From positions 170,052 through 234,051 of the forward strand of contig QXPY01000003.1 of NCBI GenBank assembly GCA_003583745.1: a DNA stretch of 64,000 nt, given 5' to 3'. Positions within the stretch are counted from its first letter, which is position 1. Each line of letters opens with the position of its first letter. The notes beneath the pieces are model-generated. The model was not told the origin of the DNA and made no database searches. It saw nothing but the letters and a program-made list of their open reading frames with translations. The translations under genes were made by a program, and so were the position numbers. Shown one piece after another: positions 44,321-52,446 of this stretch. Source of the DNA: Rhodocyclales bacterium GT-UBC. Lineage in GTDB: Bacteria; Pseudomonadota; Gammaproteobacteria; Burkholderiales; Rhodocyclaceae.

Positions 44321-46303
44321 ATGCCCGTTCTGCGTGTTGCCCTCGACCTGCCCCTGCACCGGCTTTTCGACTATGTCAGCGAAGCCGCGACTGCCGCCGA
44401 TATCGGCCTGCGCGTGCGGGTGCCTTTCGGGCGGGGAGAGCGGCTGGGCGTCATCGTCGAGGTGCCGGCCGAGAGCGACTGGCCGATCGAGCAACTGAAA
44501 CCGGCTGGCGAGATCCTGCGCGATCTGCCGCCCCTGCCGCCGGACTTTTTTCGCCTCTGCGACTTTGCCAGCGCTTATTACCAGGCTCCGCTCGGCGAAG
44601 TGATCATGCAGGCTCTGCCGGTCGGGCTGAAACGCCTCGATCCGCCGGATCGTCGTAACGGTCGGGCCGGCAAAAAAATTGCCCCGATGCCGCGCCCCGA
44701 ACTGACTGCCGAGCAGGTGGCGGCGATCGAAGCGATCGATCCGAGCGCCGGTTTTTCGGCCCACCTGTTGCATGGCGTGACCGGTAGCGGCAAGACCGAA
44801 GTCTATCTGCGCCTGATCGAGCGGGCGCTGGCGGCGGGTAAGCAAGTGTTGCTGCTGGTGCCCGAAATCAACCTGACGCCGCAACTCGAAGGGCGGGTCA
44901 GGGCGCGTTTTCCCGATACCGGGGTGGTGTCGCTGCACAGCGAGCTGGCCGAAGCGGCACGCGAGCGCAACTGGCGGGCGGCGTTTGGCGGCGAGGCGAG
45001 CATCGTGCTCGGCACCCGCCTGGCCATCTTCACGCCCTTGCCCCGGCTCGGCCTGATCGTCATCGACGAGGAACACGACGCGTCCTTCAAGCAGCAGGAC
45101 GGCATGCGCTATTCGGCACGCGATGTCGGCGTTTTCCGCGCCCACCAGCTAGGCATTCCCATCCTGCTCGGCTCGGCCACCCCGTCGCTGGAATCCTGGG
45201 CCAACGCGCAGAGCAAGCGTTACTCTTTGCTAACCTTGCGCGAACGGGCCAATCGGGAAGCCTCCTTACCAGCCATCCACATTCTGGATTCGCAACGTCT
45301 GGTGCTCAAGGAAGGCGTCAGCGAACCGCTGCTGGTGGTGATTCGCGAACGTCTGGCGCGGGGCGAACAGAGCCTGGTCTTTCTCAACCGGCGCGGCTAC
45401 TCTCCGGTGCTGGCCTGTCCGGCCTGCGGCTGGGTCTCGCGCTGCAAGCGCTGTGCCGCCAACATGGTGCTGCACCTGGCCGATCGTCGCCTGCGTTGCC
45501 ATCACTGCGGCTTCGAGCACGGTATTCCGAAGTCCTGCCCGACCTGCGGCAATCAGGACATCCACCCCTTCGGGCGCGGCACGCAGCGGCTTGAGGGCTG
45601 GCTCCAGGAACAATTTCCCGAAGCCCGCGTACTGCGCGTCGACCGTGATTCGGTGAAGAGCCGCAAGCAGTGGGAAGGCGTGCTTGAACGCATTCATGGC
45701 GGTGAGGCCGATATCCTGATTGGAACCCAGATGCTGGCCAAGGGACACGATTTCCCGAAGCTGACCCTGGTCGGCGTGTTGGGAGCCGATTCGGCCTTGT
45801 TTTCGGCCGACTGGCGGGCACCGGAGCGCCTGTTCGCGCAGCTGATGCAGGTGGCCGGGCGCGCCGGGCGGGCCGAGCTGAAGGGCGAGGTGATCATCCA
45901 GACGCAGTATCCGGATCACCCGCTCTATGCCGCACTGGTCCGGCACGATTACCCGGGTTACGCCGCAACGCTGCTCAAGGAGCGCGAGCAGGCCGGTTTC
46001 CCGCCCTATGCCTTCCAGGCCATGCTGCGCGCCGAAGGGCCGGAGATGTCCGATTCCATCGCCTTCCTGAAGGCGGCGGCGGCCCTGCCGGTGATCGCCG
46101 AGCACGAAAACGTCATCATCTACGATCCGATTCCGATGCGGATGGCGCGTCTGGCCAATCTCGAACGCGGCCAGTTGCTCGCCGAGTCGCATTCCCGGCC
46201 GGCCTTGCAGGCATTCTTGCCGGCCTGGCGGGAGGCGATCGAAGGGCTGAAAGCGCCCTCGAAGTTACGCTGGCACATCGAGGTGGACCCCGCCGAGTTC
46301 TGA
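44321..46303 (+). CDS. priA: Primosomal protein N' (replication restart helicase PriA)
   Basis: 660 residues from the ATG at 44321 (a TTG just before is less likely). An N-terminal DNA-binding domain (about 1-105) is followed by helicase lobe 1 with Walker A Lys158 (GVTGSGKTE) and DEEH (IDEEHDASFKQQDG). Eight cysteines in four pairs (CPAC, CKRC, CHHC, CPTC, about 366-408) form the two zinc sites. Lobe 2 has the GTQMLAKGHDFP and QVAGRAGR motifs. PriA recognises stalled forks and rebuilds the replisome. DnaA-like boxes lie upstream of the gene. Confidence 0.95.
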   Translation: MPVLRVALDLPLHRLFDYVSEAATAADIGLRVRVPFGRGERLGVIVEVPAESDWPIEQLKPAGEILRDLPPLPPDFFRLCDFASAYYQAPLGEVIMQALPVGLKRLDPPDRRNGRAGKKIAPMPRPELTAEQVAAIEAIDPSAGFSAHLLHGVTGSGKTEVYLRLIERALAAGKQVLLLVPEINLTPQLEGRVRARFPDTGVVSLHSELAEAARERNWRAAFGGEASIVLGTRLAIFTPLPRLGLIVIDEEHDASFKQQDGMRYSARDVGVFRAHQLGIPILLGSATPSLESWANAQSKRYSLLTLRERANREASLPAIHILDSQRLVLKEGVSEPLLVVIRERLARGEQSLVFLNRRGYSPVLACPACGWVSRCKRCAANMVLHLADRRLRCHHCGFEHGIPKSCPTCGNQDIHPFGRGTQRLEGWLQEQFPEARVLRVDRDSVKSRKQWEGVLERIHGGEADILIGTQMLAKGHDFPKLTLVGVLGADSALFSADWRAPERLFAQLMQVAGRAGRAELKGEVIIQTQYPDHPLYAALVRHDYPGYAATLLKEREQAGFPPYAFQAMLRAEGPEMSDSIAFLKAAAALPVIAEHENVIIYDPIPMRMARLANLERGQLLAESHSRPALQAFLPAWREAIEGLKAPSKLRWHIEVDPAEF

Positions 46304-46354
46304 TCGGCACGTCCCTTGCAGTGGAGTCCTCCCAATCCCAGTCAGGAGGACAGC

Positions 46355-47338
46355 ATGAAAATCCAGGAATCGACGGTCAATCTTGCGGCCAGCCACGAAG
46401 CCAGCTACAGCCATTCGACTGAAATCAAGACGACACAGGACTTTCGCCAGTTGTTCAACAGTCTTGCCGCGAGCAGCGGCGAGGACGCCATTGTCGCCCG
46501 CAAGCGGGTCGAAAGGCTGCTGCAGTCCTTGGTCGATGCCATCCTGGCGGCAATCGACGGCAAGAAATCCGGGGAAAACCTTGCCGCCGACGATTGTTTG
46601 CCGGCAGAAAGCAGCAGCCCGGCCGCCGGGCAGCGTATCCAGTGGTCGAAAAGCTTCACCGAAACGGTCAGCGAGTCGGAAACGACCAATGTCTGCGGTC
46701 AGGGCTGCGTGAAGACAGCCGATGGCCGGCAGATCAATTTCGATTTCTCGCTCGATCTGGCCCGCGACTACCGTAGTACCAAGACGAGCAGCGAGTCGGG
46801 CAGCATGGCCTTGCACGATCCCCTGGTGCTCAGTTTTGACGGTCAATCCTGCGAGCTGACCGATGAGCGGATCTGCTTTGATCTGAATGCCGATGGTCGT
46901 GCCGAACAAATCCCCGCTTTGGGTGCGAGCAGCGGCTTCCTGGTCTTCGATCGCAACGGCAACGGCAAGGCGGACAACGGCAGCGAACTGTTCGGTGTCG
47001 CCAGCGGCAACGGCTTTGCCGATCTGGCTCAGCTCGACAGCGACCATAACGGCTGGATCGACGAAGCCGACCCGGCCTACCAGCAACTGGCCATCTGGTC
47101 GGGCGAGCGCTTCAGTTCGCTGAGTCAGCGCGGTGTCGGTGCCTTATACACCGGTGCGGTGGAGGCGCCGTTTTCACTGAAAAACAGCGACAACGAATTG
47201 CTCGGCCAGATTCGCGCCGCCGGTGTCTATTTGTCCGAGTCCGGCGAGGTCGGCAACCTGCAGCAGGTCGATCTGGCGGTCTCAGCGCCGTCGGCCGGCG
47301 AGCAGCAACCAGCTCAAGGCCAGCAGTTGGCCGCCTAA
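46355..47338 (+). CDS. Calcium-binding, EF-hand-like protein of unknown role
   Basis: 327 residues starting at the ATG with AGGAGGA before it. The first 60 residues are helical. The central part carries acidic Asp/Asn loops, LNADGRAEQIP, FDRNGNGKADNGSELFG and DSDHNGWIDEADP, that match calcium-binding loops (dockerin/EF-hand type) seen in proteins exported by type I secretion. There is no signal peptide and no GG-rich RTX nonapeptide array, so the export route is unclear. Its last 57 bases overlap the end of the MFS gene on the other strand. Confidence 0.7.
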   Translation: MKIQESTVNLAASHEASYSHSTEIKTTQDFRQLFNSLAASSGEDAIVARKRVERLLQSLVDAILAAIDGKKSGENLAADDCLPAESSSPAAGQRIQWSKSFTETVSESETTNVCGQGCVKTADGRQINFDFSLDLARDYRSTKTSSESGSMALHDPLVLSFDGQSCELTDERICFDLNADGRAEQIPALGASSGFLVFDRNGNGKADNGSELFGVASGNGFADLAQLDSDHNGWIDEADPAYQQLAIWSGERFSSLSQRGVGALYTGAVEAPFSLKNSDNELLGQIRAAGVYLSESGEVGNLQQVDLAVSAPSAGEQQPAQGQQLAA

Positions 47339-48514
47339 GATGCCGAAGAAGGCCGTCCGGTAAGCGCTTTCAACCAGCCAGCCGGCGGCTTGCAGGGCAT
47401 CGACCAAACCACCGATGCCCCATTGCAGTCCGAAGGCGCCGGCAAAGGCAGCCAGATTCAAGGCGGTATTGGCGCGTCCGGACAAGGCCGGTGGGAAGGC
47501 TTGGGCGACCAGCGAATAAGCGATATTGGACAGGGAGAAACAGGCGCCCAACAGCGGCCAGAGCAGGTTGCCGGCCAGTTGCGGAGCGCTACAGACCAGT
47601 CCGAACCCCGCCGTGGCCAGCAGCATGGCTGAACGATAGATGCGTTCCAGCGAGATGCCCCGATGCACCAGGGCTGTGGCGAAAAAGCCCATGAACAGGA
47701 AGCCGCCGAGCATCGCGCCGCTGATCAGGGTCAGCCGGGAGGCGACCTCGGTACGGCTCATGCCTTCGAGCACCATCATCCAGCGCGAGGCCCACAGACC
47801 CTGAATGGCCATGAAGCCGCCGGTGAACCAGAAAGCCATCGGGGCATAGCGCCAGAAGTGGGGGCTGACGAAGACCATCCTGACGCCGGCCAGTTGGGCC
47901 GCCAGGCCGGTACCGGGGGCGTTGGCGTTCTTGTTGTCGTTGGCCTTGTCGGGAGCGAGCAGCCAGAGCAGGGCGGCGACCAGCAAGGTGGCCACGGCCA
48001 GGCCAAGGGCGATTTGCCGCCAGCTGGCGAAATCCAGGGCGAATTCCAGGGGCTTCGATGCGGCCAGCGCGCCGAGTCCGCCCGAGGCCATCACCCAGCC
48101 GGTCAACGAGGCTTGTCGCTCGGGTGGGAACCACTGGCTGAAGGCCTTGAAGGAGGCCATCAGGCAGGCCGAGACACCGAGGCCGATCAGGGCGCGGCCG
48201 ATGGCCAGTCCGGTGAGGTGGTCGGACAGCGCGAAGATGCCGGCGCCGGCCGCTGCCAGCAAGAGCAGGCCGGCTTCGACCCGCCGTGGGCCGAAGCGGT
48301 CGAGCAGCATGCCGAGCGGTAGCTGCGCCGCCCCGAAGGCAAGGAAGTAGGTGCTGGTGAGCAGGCCGAGCGCGTTGTCCCCGAGATCCAACTCGCGGGC
48401 CAGCACCGGGCCGATCACCGCATTGGCGGTGCGGTACAGGTAGGACAGGAAATAGCCGGCGGCAAAGGGCAGGAACAGCCGCGTCCACAGGCGATGCGTA
48501 TCGTCTTGTTGCAA
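47282..48514 (-). CDS. MFS transporter
   Basis: 410 residues, about 12 membrane segments. The start is TTG (48514), with GAGAGA shortly before it. The loop between segments 2 and 3 has GMLLDRFGPRRVEAG, the major-facilitator signature (G.L.DR.GRR), and the fold's N-half start (FLSYLYRTANAVIGPVLARELDLG) resembles YcaD/nitrate-type or sugar-phosphate type families. The substrate cannot be named. It converges with, and overlaps, the calcium-binding protein gene by 57 bases. Confidence 0.85.
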   Translation of the reverse strand: MQQDDTHRLWTRLFLPFAAGYFLSYLYRTANAVIGPVLARELDLGDNALGLLTSTYFLAFGAAQLPLGMLLDRFGPRRVEAGLLLLAAAGAGIFALSDHLTGLAIGRALIGLGVSACLMASFKAFSQWFPPERQASLTGWVMASGGLGALAASKPLEFALDFASWRQIALGLAVATLLVAALLWLLAPDKANDNKNANAPGTGLAAQLAGVRMVFVSPHFWRYAPMAFWFTGGFMAIQGLWASRWMMVLEGMSRTEVASRLTLISGAMLGGFLFMGFFATALVHRGISLERIYRSAMLLATAGFGLVCSAPQLAGNLLWPLLGACFSLSNIAYSLVAQAFPPALSGRANTALNLAAFAGAFGLQWGIGGLVDALQAAGWLVESAYRTAFFGILGGQLLALSWLLLAGRRR

Positions 48515-48526
48515 AGTCTCTCTCCA

Positions 48527-48540
48527 GTTTCACGTGGAAC
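48527..48540. promoter_or_regulatory. parS-like ParB binding site
   Basis: GTTTCACGTGGAAC is the same variant as at 36666. It lies in the short gap upstream of the MFS gene. Confidence 0.7.
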
Positions 48541-48556
48541 CCGTTGGCGGGTTCTC

Positions 48557-49210
48557 TTATGGGTTTTGCTGCAGCCAGTTCAGGCGTTGTTGAATTTTTT
48601 GTTGCCATTGACTGGCCAGGCCGGGGGCGGACGCCAGCTTTTCCAGTGCTTCGGCGCTTGGTCGGTGGCTTTGCCAGAGCTGCATCGCTTCCGCCAGGCT
48701 GACCGAGTCGGCCGGCCGGCTGTGCAGTTCCAACCTATCGCCCGGGGTGACCCGGCCGGGGGTGACGACTCGCCAGTACCAGCCGGTCAGGCGATGTTCG
48801 GCAATGAAGGCCGCCATCCCGTCGCAAGCGAAACGCTCGTCAATTTTCCAGCAGGGATTGCGCGGCTGGCAGACTTGCAGCCGGGCACTGCCCAGTTGCC
48901 AGATGTCGCCGATATGTACCGCAGTTTCATCCAGATCGGGCGTGGAAATGTTTTCACCCAGGCTACCGGCGACCAGTTCGCTTGCTGCGTCGGGAAATTG
49001 TGCGGCCAGCCGGGCGTAATGGGTGGCCGGGTAGAGATGGACGGCTTTTTCCGGGCCGCCATGAACCCGGCGGTCGGCCTGCTGATCGCCGACGAAGCCT
49101 TCTGGACCGAGTTCGAGCGCCGTATCGACCGGCTGCTTGTAGATGCCGGTCGGGCGACCGGATTCGGGCAGGGGGCGGATACCGCCGATGAAGAGGGAGA
49201 CGTTAGCCAT
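48557..49210 (-). CDS. MOSC domain protein, YiiM type
   Basis: 217 residues. A MOSC domain (about 45-165) contains the conserved Cys region in VCQPRNPCWKIDERF, the probable molybdenum-cofactor or sulfur-carrier position. The C-terminal helical tail is as in YiiM, which takes part in molybdenum-cofactor dependent detoxification of N-hydroxylated bases in E. coli. Whether it does so here is inferred. The start ATG lies 18 bases from the stop of the ROK kinase gene upstream, so the two are probably one unit. Confidence 0.85.
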   Translation of the reverse strand: MANVSLFIGGIRPLPESGRPTGIYKQPVDTALELGPEGFVGDQQADRRVHGGPEKAVHLYPATHYARLAAQFPDAASELVAGSLGENISTPDLDETAVHIGDIWQLGSARLQVCQPRNPCWKIDERFACDGMAAFIAEHRLTGWYWRVVTPGRVTPGDRLELHSRPADSVSLAEAMQLWQSHRPSAEALEKLASAPGLASQWQQKIQQRLNWLQQNP

Positions 49211-49228
49211 GGTCGGGTGATTTTGCCA

Positions 49229-50125
49229 TCAATCCCAGAGCCAGGCGGCACCGCGCACCCCCGAGGAATCCCCATGAGTCGGCGGCAGGATTTTGTTGTA
49301 GACGACGTCGGAAAAAATATGCGGCGCACAGTGTGCGGGCAGATTGCGATAGAGCCGCAGCATTTTCGACAAGCCGCCGCCGAGCACGATGACCTGCGGA
49401 TCGAGGATGTTGATGACGCCAGCCAAGGCGCGTCCGAGGCGGGCTTCGTAGCGCTGCAGCGTGGCTTCGCAGGCGCTGTCGCCGGCGTCGGCCAGTTGCT
49501 CGATCCGCTCGGCAGTGAGTTGCTGGCCGGTATGCCGGAAGTGGTCGCTGGCCAGCGCCGGCCCGGACAGATAGGTTTCGACGCAGCCCTTGCGGCCGCA
49601 GTAGCAGGCGGGCGCCGGCAGATCGATGGCGGTCGGGCCGGGCAGGGGATTGTGTCCCCATTCGCCGGCAATCGCGCCGGCACCGGTCAGGCTCCGTCCA
49701 TTGACCACGATGCCGCCGCCGACACCGGTACCGAGGATGACGCCGAAAACGATCTCGGCGCCTTGTCCGCTACCGTCGGTGGCTTCGGACAAGGCAAAGC
49801 AATTGGCGTCGTTGGCCAGCCGGATTTCCCGGCCCAGGCGTTGCTGCAGGTCGCCGCGCAGGGGGCGGCCGATCAGGCAGGTCGAGTTGGCGTTCTTGAT
49901 CAGGCCGCTGGCTTGCGCTTCGGCACCCGGAATCGCGATGCCGACGCTGCCTGGCCGGCCCAGGTCGGCTTCGGCCTGCTCGACCAGGCGGCTGATCTCT
50001 TCGACGGTGGCGCAGTAGTCGCCCTGCGGCGTGGCGACGCGACGGCGCAGGCATTCCCGGCCATCATCGGCCAGCGCGATGATCTCGATCTTTGTGCCGC
50101 CAAGGTCAATTCCAATGCGTAACAT
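49229..50125 (-). CDS. ROK family sugar kinase (fructokinase/N-acetylglucosamine kinase type)
   Basis: 298 residues. ATP-binding IGIDLGGTKIE is at the N-terminus, and the ROK signature region GTGVGGGIVVNG leads to the GEWGHNP motif. The zinc site CYCGRKGCVE (three or four Cys) follows, together with VLGGGLSK near the end. ROK kinases of this length phosphorylate free sugars such as fructose, glucose or N-acetylglucosamine at C6 or C4, and the substrate is not fixed by sequence alone. It is the last gene of the backbone, and DNA beyond its start becomes A/T-richer and unlike the backbone. Confidence 0.88.
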   Translation of the reverse strand: MLRIGIDLGGTKIEIIALADDGRECLRRRVATPQGDYCATVEEISRLVEQAEADLGRPGSVGIAIPGAEAQASGLIKNANSTCLIGRPLRGDLQQRLGREIRLANDANCFALSEATDGSGQGAEIVFGVILGTGVGGGIVVNGRSLTGAGAIAGEWGHNPLPGPTAIDLPAPACYCGRKGCVETYLSGPALASDHFRHTGQQLTAERIEQLADAGDSACEATLQRYEARLGRALAGVINILDPQVIVLGGGLSKMLRLYRNLPAHCAPHIFSDVVYNKILPPTHGDSSGVRGAAWLWD

Positions 50126-50499
50126 AATGAATATATGTGTGTTTTGTGATTCGCAAAAACTATCAGCTACGCACTGAGCTACACGATCTATGCTTGCTTA
50201 CCCAGCGGCGATCCCTATCCAGTAAAAGATCACAATATATCTTGCTGCTATACGGCAAAGTTTTTTACTTCAGCATTTTCGCCGGCCATGCGCAACAATT
50301 CATTGTCGCGTTAATGGCAGGCCGCTGGCTTGCAAAACAGAACGCGGCTCACCGCGCAGCAACTCTCGCTTGAGCAGACCGCCCAGAGGCGGTGCCATCG
50401 AGCACACTCCCTTCTCGAAAACATCGACGCCCGACGCTTATTCGCTTGGGCGAGTGCTGCTGCGCGTTCCCTTCGCATCACTCTTCAAGGAGCGCCAAA
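50126..50499. other. 374-bp junction region between backbone and right island
   Basis: It contains the promoter of the leftward ROK kinase and of the rightward gene 50500. The first 150 bases are A/T-rich. No tRNA gene, integrase or clear direct repeat was seen that would mark an insertion site. Confidence 0.5.
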
Positions 50500-50973
50500 A
50501 TGGCAAACAACTTACCCACGACCGCCTACAAGCGGGTCCAGTCACCGTCCGATAGTCTCGACGGTGTCGCGTGCATCTCCATGGTAGTCGGCAAACCAAT
50601 TGCAGACGTCTTCAAGGCCGCAGTCGAAAAGTTCGGCCTGCGCGGTACACACGGGCCGTATTACATTGATGAGGCCCGTTTGCAAATCCTTTTCGCCACG
50701 TTTGGCTACGTGGCGGGCAACTACAAGGAATTGACGTCGATCTCCGATCTGCCGGACTTGGCGCTGGTGTGGCAGGACACAGACGTCGAGCAAGGCTTTG
50801 GCAGGGTGATGCTGTTTCACCGGATGCGTGATGTTGCCAATCCGAAGCAACCATTCGCCTACGTCATTGACCCCGCACCGCAGACGAATCCATCGAAGCA
50901 GGTAACAACTGAATTGGATGATCTGGAGCTGACGTGGTTCATGCCGATTTCACCTATGGCAAAACCGAAGTAG
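50500..50973 (+). CDS. Unknown protein with a cysteine-peptidase-like Cys/His/Asp arrangement
   Basis: 157 residues from the ATG at 50500 (AAGGAG eight bases before). The frame is open further upstream but without a start signal. I do not recognise the family. The order Cys25 (DGVACISMVVGK), His107 (RVMLFHRM) and Asp124 (FAYVIDPAP) looks like the catalytic triad of papain-like folds such as peptidase C39 domains, with the typical helix after the Cys and strand-His-strand-Asp at the end. There is no signal peptide. It is the first gene of the right island and precedes the MazE-like and FtsZ-like genes on the same strand. Any enzymatic role is inferred. Confidence 0.55.
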   Translation: MANNLPTTAYKRVQSPSDSLDGVACISMVVGKPIADVFKAAVEKFGLRGTHGPYYIDEARLQILFATFGYVAGNYKELTSISDLPDLALVWQDTDVEQGFGRVMLFHRMRDVANPKQPFAYVIDPAPQTNPSKQVTTELDDLELTWFMPISPMAKPK

Positions 50974-51106
50974 TCCAGGGAAGAGACCGGCGCTCAATCG
51001 GCGCTGGTCGTGTTCCGAACAATAGCCAGATCGCTTCAAGGGCGCCACATAGACTTGGATTCGCAATTTGATAGCCATCGTATATCAGCGAGGTTATCGA
51101 ACTGCC

Positions 51107-51334
51107 ATGCCGACGAAGCTATGCAAGTGGGGCAACAGCCTTGGGCTGCGCCTGCCCCAGTACGTGATTGAACGCACCGGGCTGCGTCCCGGCGACTACT
51201 TGTTTGTACGACTCACCGACGCCGGAGACATTGTCGTTCGCCCCGTCAAGGAGCGCGAGGTTCATGCGGATTACGCTGCGGACGACGTGCCTCCGAAATT
51301 CAAACAAGGGGCGCCCGCTGAGGAGGAATGGTGA
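51107..51334 (+). CDS. MazE/AbrB-type antitoxin-like DNA-binding protein (orphan)
   Basis: 75 residues. Residues 4-47 form an AbrB/MazE swapped-hairpin domain (KLCKWGNSLGLRLPQYVIERTGLRPGD), followed by an acidic tail, as in antitoxins of MazEF/PemIK systems. The expected RNase toxin gene is missing. At the stop codon a good ribosome site (GAGGAGG) leads into ATGGTGATCG..., which closes after seven codons, so a toxin gene may have been lost. The gene is followed 27 bases later by the FtsZ-like gene. Confidence 0.75.
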   Translation: MPTKLCKWGNSLGLRLPQYVIERTGLRPGDYLFVRLTDAGDIVVRPVKEREVHADYAADDVPPKFKQGAPAEEEW

Positions 51335-51361
51335 TCGCTCCTCTACGATAAGGAAACCATC

Positions 51362-52096
51362 ATGAATCGCAGGCTGTTCCTGCAAATGTTCGGCGCTGGC
51401 ATTGCCAGCCTGAGTCTTCCAGTTGGCGCTTCGTCACTCCCTTCATGCAAGATCATCGGCATCGGTGCGGCTGGTTGCAATCTTGCTATTGCGCTACGGC
51501 AGAGCAATATTCTGGATGGTGCGGGCGCAACACTGAGTTATGTTTGCGTCGATCTCGGTCCTCACTCGTTGGAGTTCGTCGAAGCTGCCAACGACGCCAA
51601 TCCTGCGTTGCCTCAAATCAAGACGCTGATGCTCGCGCCGGTTCGTGCTGGCGGACGAGCCAATGCTGCACGCGCTGCCTGTTTGCACCATCGAGATGCG
51701 TTGGCGGGAATGCTTGCCGGTTCCGATATGGTCGTTCTGCTCGCTGGGCTTGGCGGCGGAACGGGTAGCGGTGTTACACAATATATGGCGCTTGCAGCCC
51801 GTGCTGCCGGAGCCGTGACAGTCGCCGCCGTGGTGACTCCCTTCGATTTTGAGGGGGATGTCCGCAACCGCAGGGCCAATGACGTAGTCGAACGCCTGCG
51901 GCACGATGCGGACCTGGTGATGGCCTACTCCAACGAAGAATGGATCAATCGCTTCAGTGGCGATGAGTCGTTTCTCGATATTTGGGATGCACTGGACCGC
52001 CATATAGCGACGAACCTGCATTACGTTGTTTCCCGACTATGCACCGCTGCCAGACTCACAGGTCATCCTTTCGCCCTCGGCTTCCAAAGCGTATGA
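51362..52096 (+). CDS. Short FtsZ/tubulin-like GTPase domain protein with Tat-like leader
   Basis: 244 residues. From about residue 28 the sequence follows the FtsZ GTPase domain: KIIGIGAAGCN (first nucleotide loop), a CVDLGP strand, AGGRANAARAA..HRDAL, the tubulin signature GLGGGTGSG (about 137-145), and AAVVTPFDFEGDVRNRRA (compare VAVVTKPFNFEGKKRMAFA in E. coli). The T7 activation loop and the entire C-terminal domain needed for polymer growth are absent, and so is the tail that binds ZipA/FtsA. The first 25 residues (NRRLFLQM, then a hydrophobic run ending in PVGAS) look like a twin-arginine export signal, which would be very odd for a GTP-binding protein. A GATAAGGAAACC ribosome region precedes the ATG. 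The function is unknown. Confidence 0.75.
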   Translation: MNRRLFLQMFGAGIASLSLPVGASSLPSCKIIGIGAAGCNLAIALRQSNILDGAGATLSYVCVDLGPHSLEFVEAANDANPALPQIKTLMLAPVRAGGRANAARAACLHHRDALAGMLAGSDMVVLLAGLGGGTGSGVTQYMALAARAAGAVTVAAVVTPFDFEGDVRNRRANDVVERLRHDADLVMAYSNEEWINRFSGDESFLDIWDALDRHIATNLHYVVSRLCTAARLTGHPFALGFQSV

Positions 52097-52138
52097 TGTA
52101 CAAAATACTGCACATCTTGTGAGGCCTAGGAGACGACC

Positions 52139-52429
52139 ATGGGTATTGCTGCAAGCGACGTTATCCCCCTCTCGCACGCCCGCGCCAACTTTTCAGAGCT
52201 GGCCGAAGAGGTCAAGGGCGGTGCCGAGAAGATCATTACCAAGAACGGTGAAAGCTATATTGCCCTGATCGATGCGCAGCGGCTGGACTACTACCACCAG
52301 TTGGAGCGCGAGCGCATTCACTTGCTGCTGATCGACGAGGCTGGCAAAGGTCTCGATGATGTGGCCGCCGGCAAGGTTAAAGACGCCCGCAGTGCCATCA
52401 CCGCCATCAAACGTCGCCGTAGCGCCTGA
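52139..52429 (+). CDS. Phd/YefM-type antitoxin
   Basis: 96 residues. The N-terminal Phd/YefM DNA-binding part reads VIPLSHARANFSELAEEVKGGAEKIITKNGESYIALIDA; a helical tail neutralises the toxin. The ATG has AGGAGACG before it. It is followed 17 bases later by the toxin. A near-palindrome TGTACA...TGCACA (around 52097-52114) upstream is a plausible operator for the autorepressing complex. Confidence 0.88.
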   Translation: MGIAASDVIPLSHARANFSELAEEVKGGAEKIITKNGESYIALIDAQRLDYYHQLERERIHLLLIDEAGKGLDDVAAGKVKDARSAITAIKRRRSA

Positions 52430-52446
52430 CGGTTCAGGTACTGCGC

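Noticed and set aside
48537..48554. GAACCC/GGGTTC hairpin as terminator of the MOSC gene
   Set aside because: The stem is only 6 bp, no U-tract follows on the minus strand, and part of it is the parS-like site.
48494..50122. 542-codon open frame on the plus strand
   Set aside because: It lies opposite the MOSC and ROK genes, which have clear motifs. High GC leaves long empty frames on the other strand.
50126..50499. Search for a tRNA gene or att site at the right island border
   Set aside because: No cloverleaf or direct repeat could be seen; the border is inferred only from gene content and composition.
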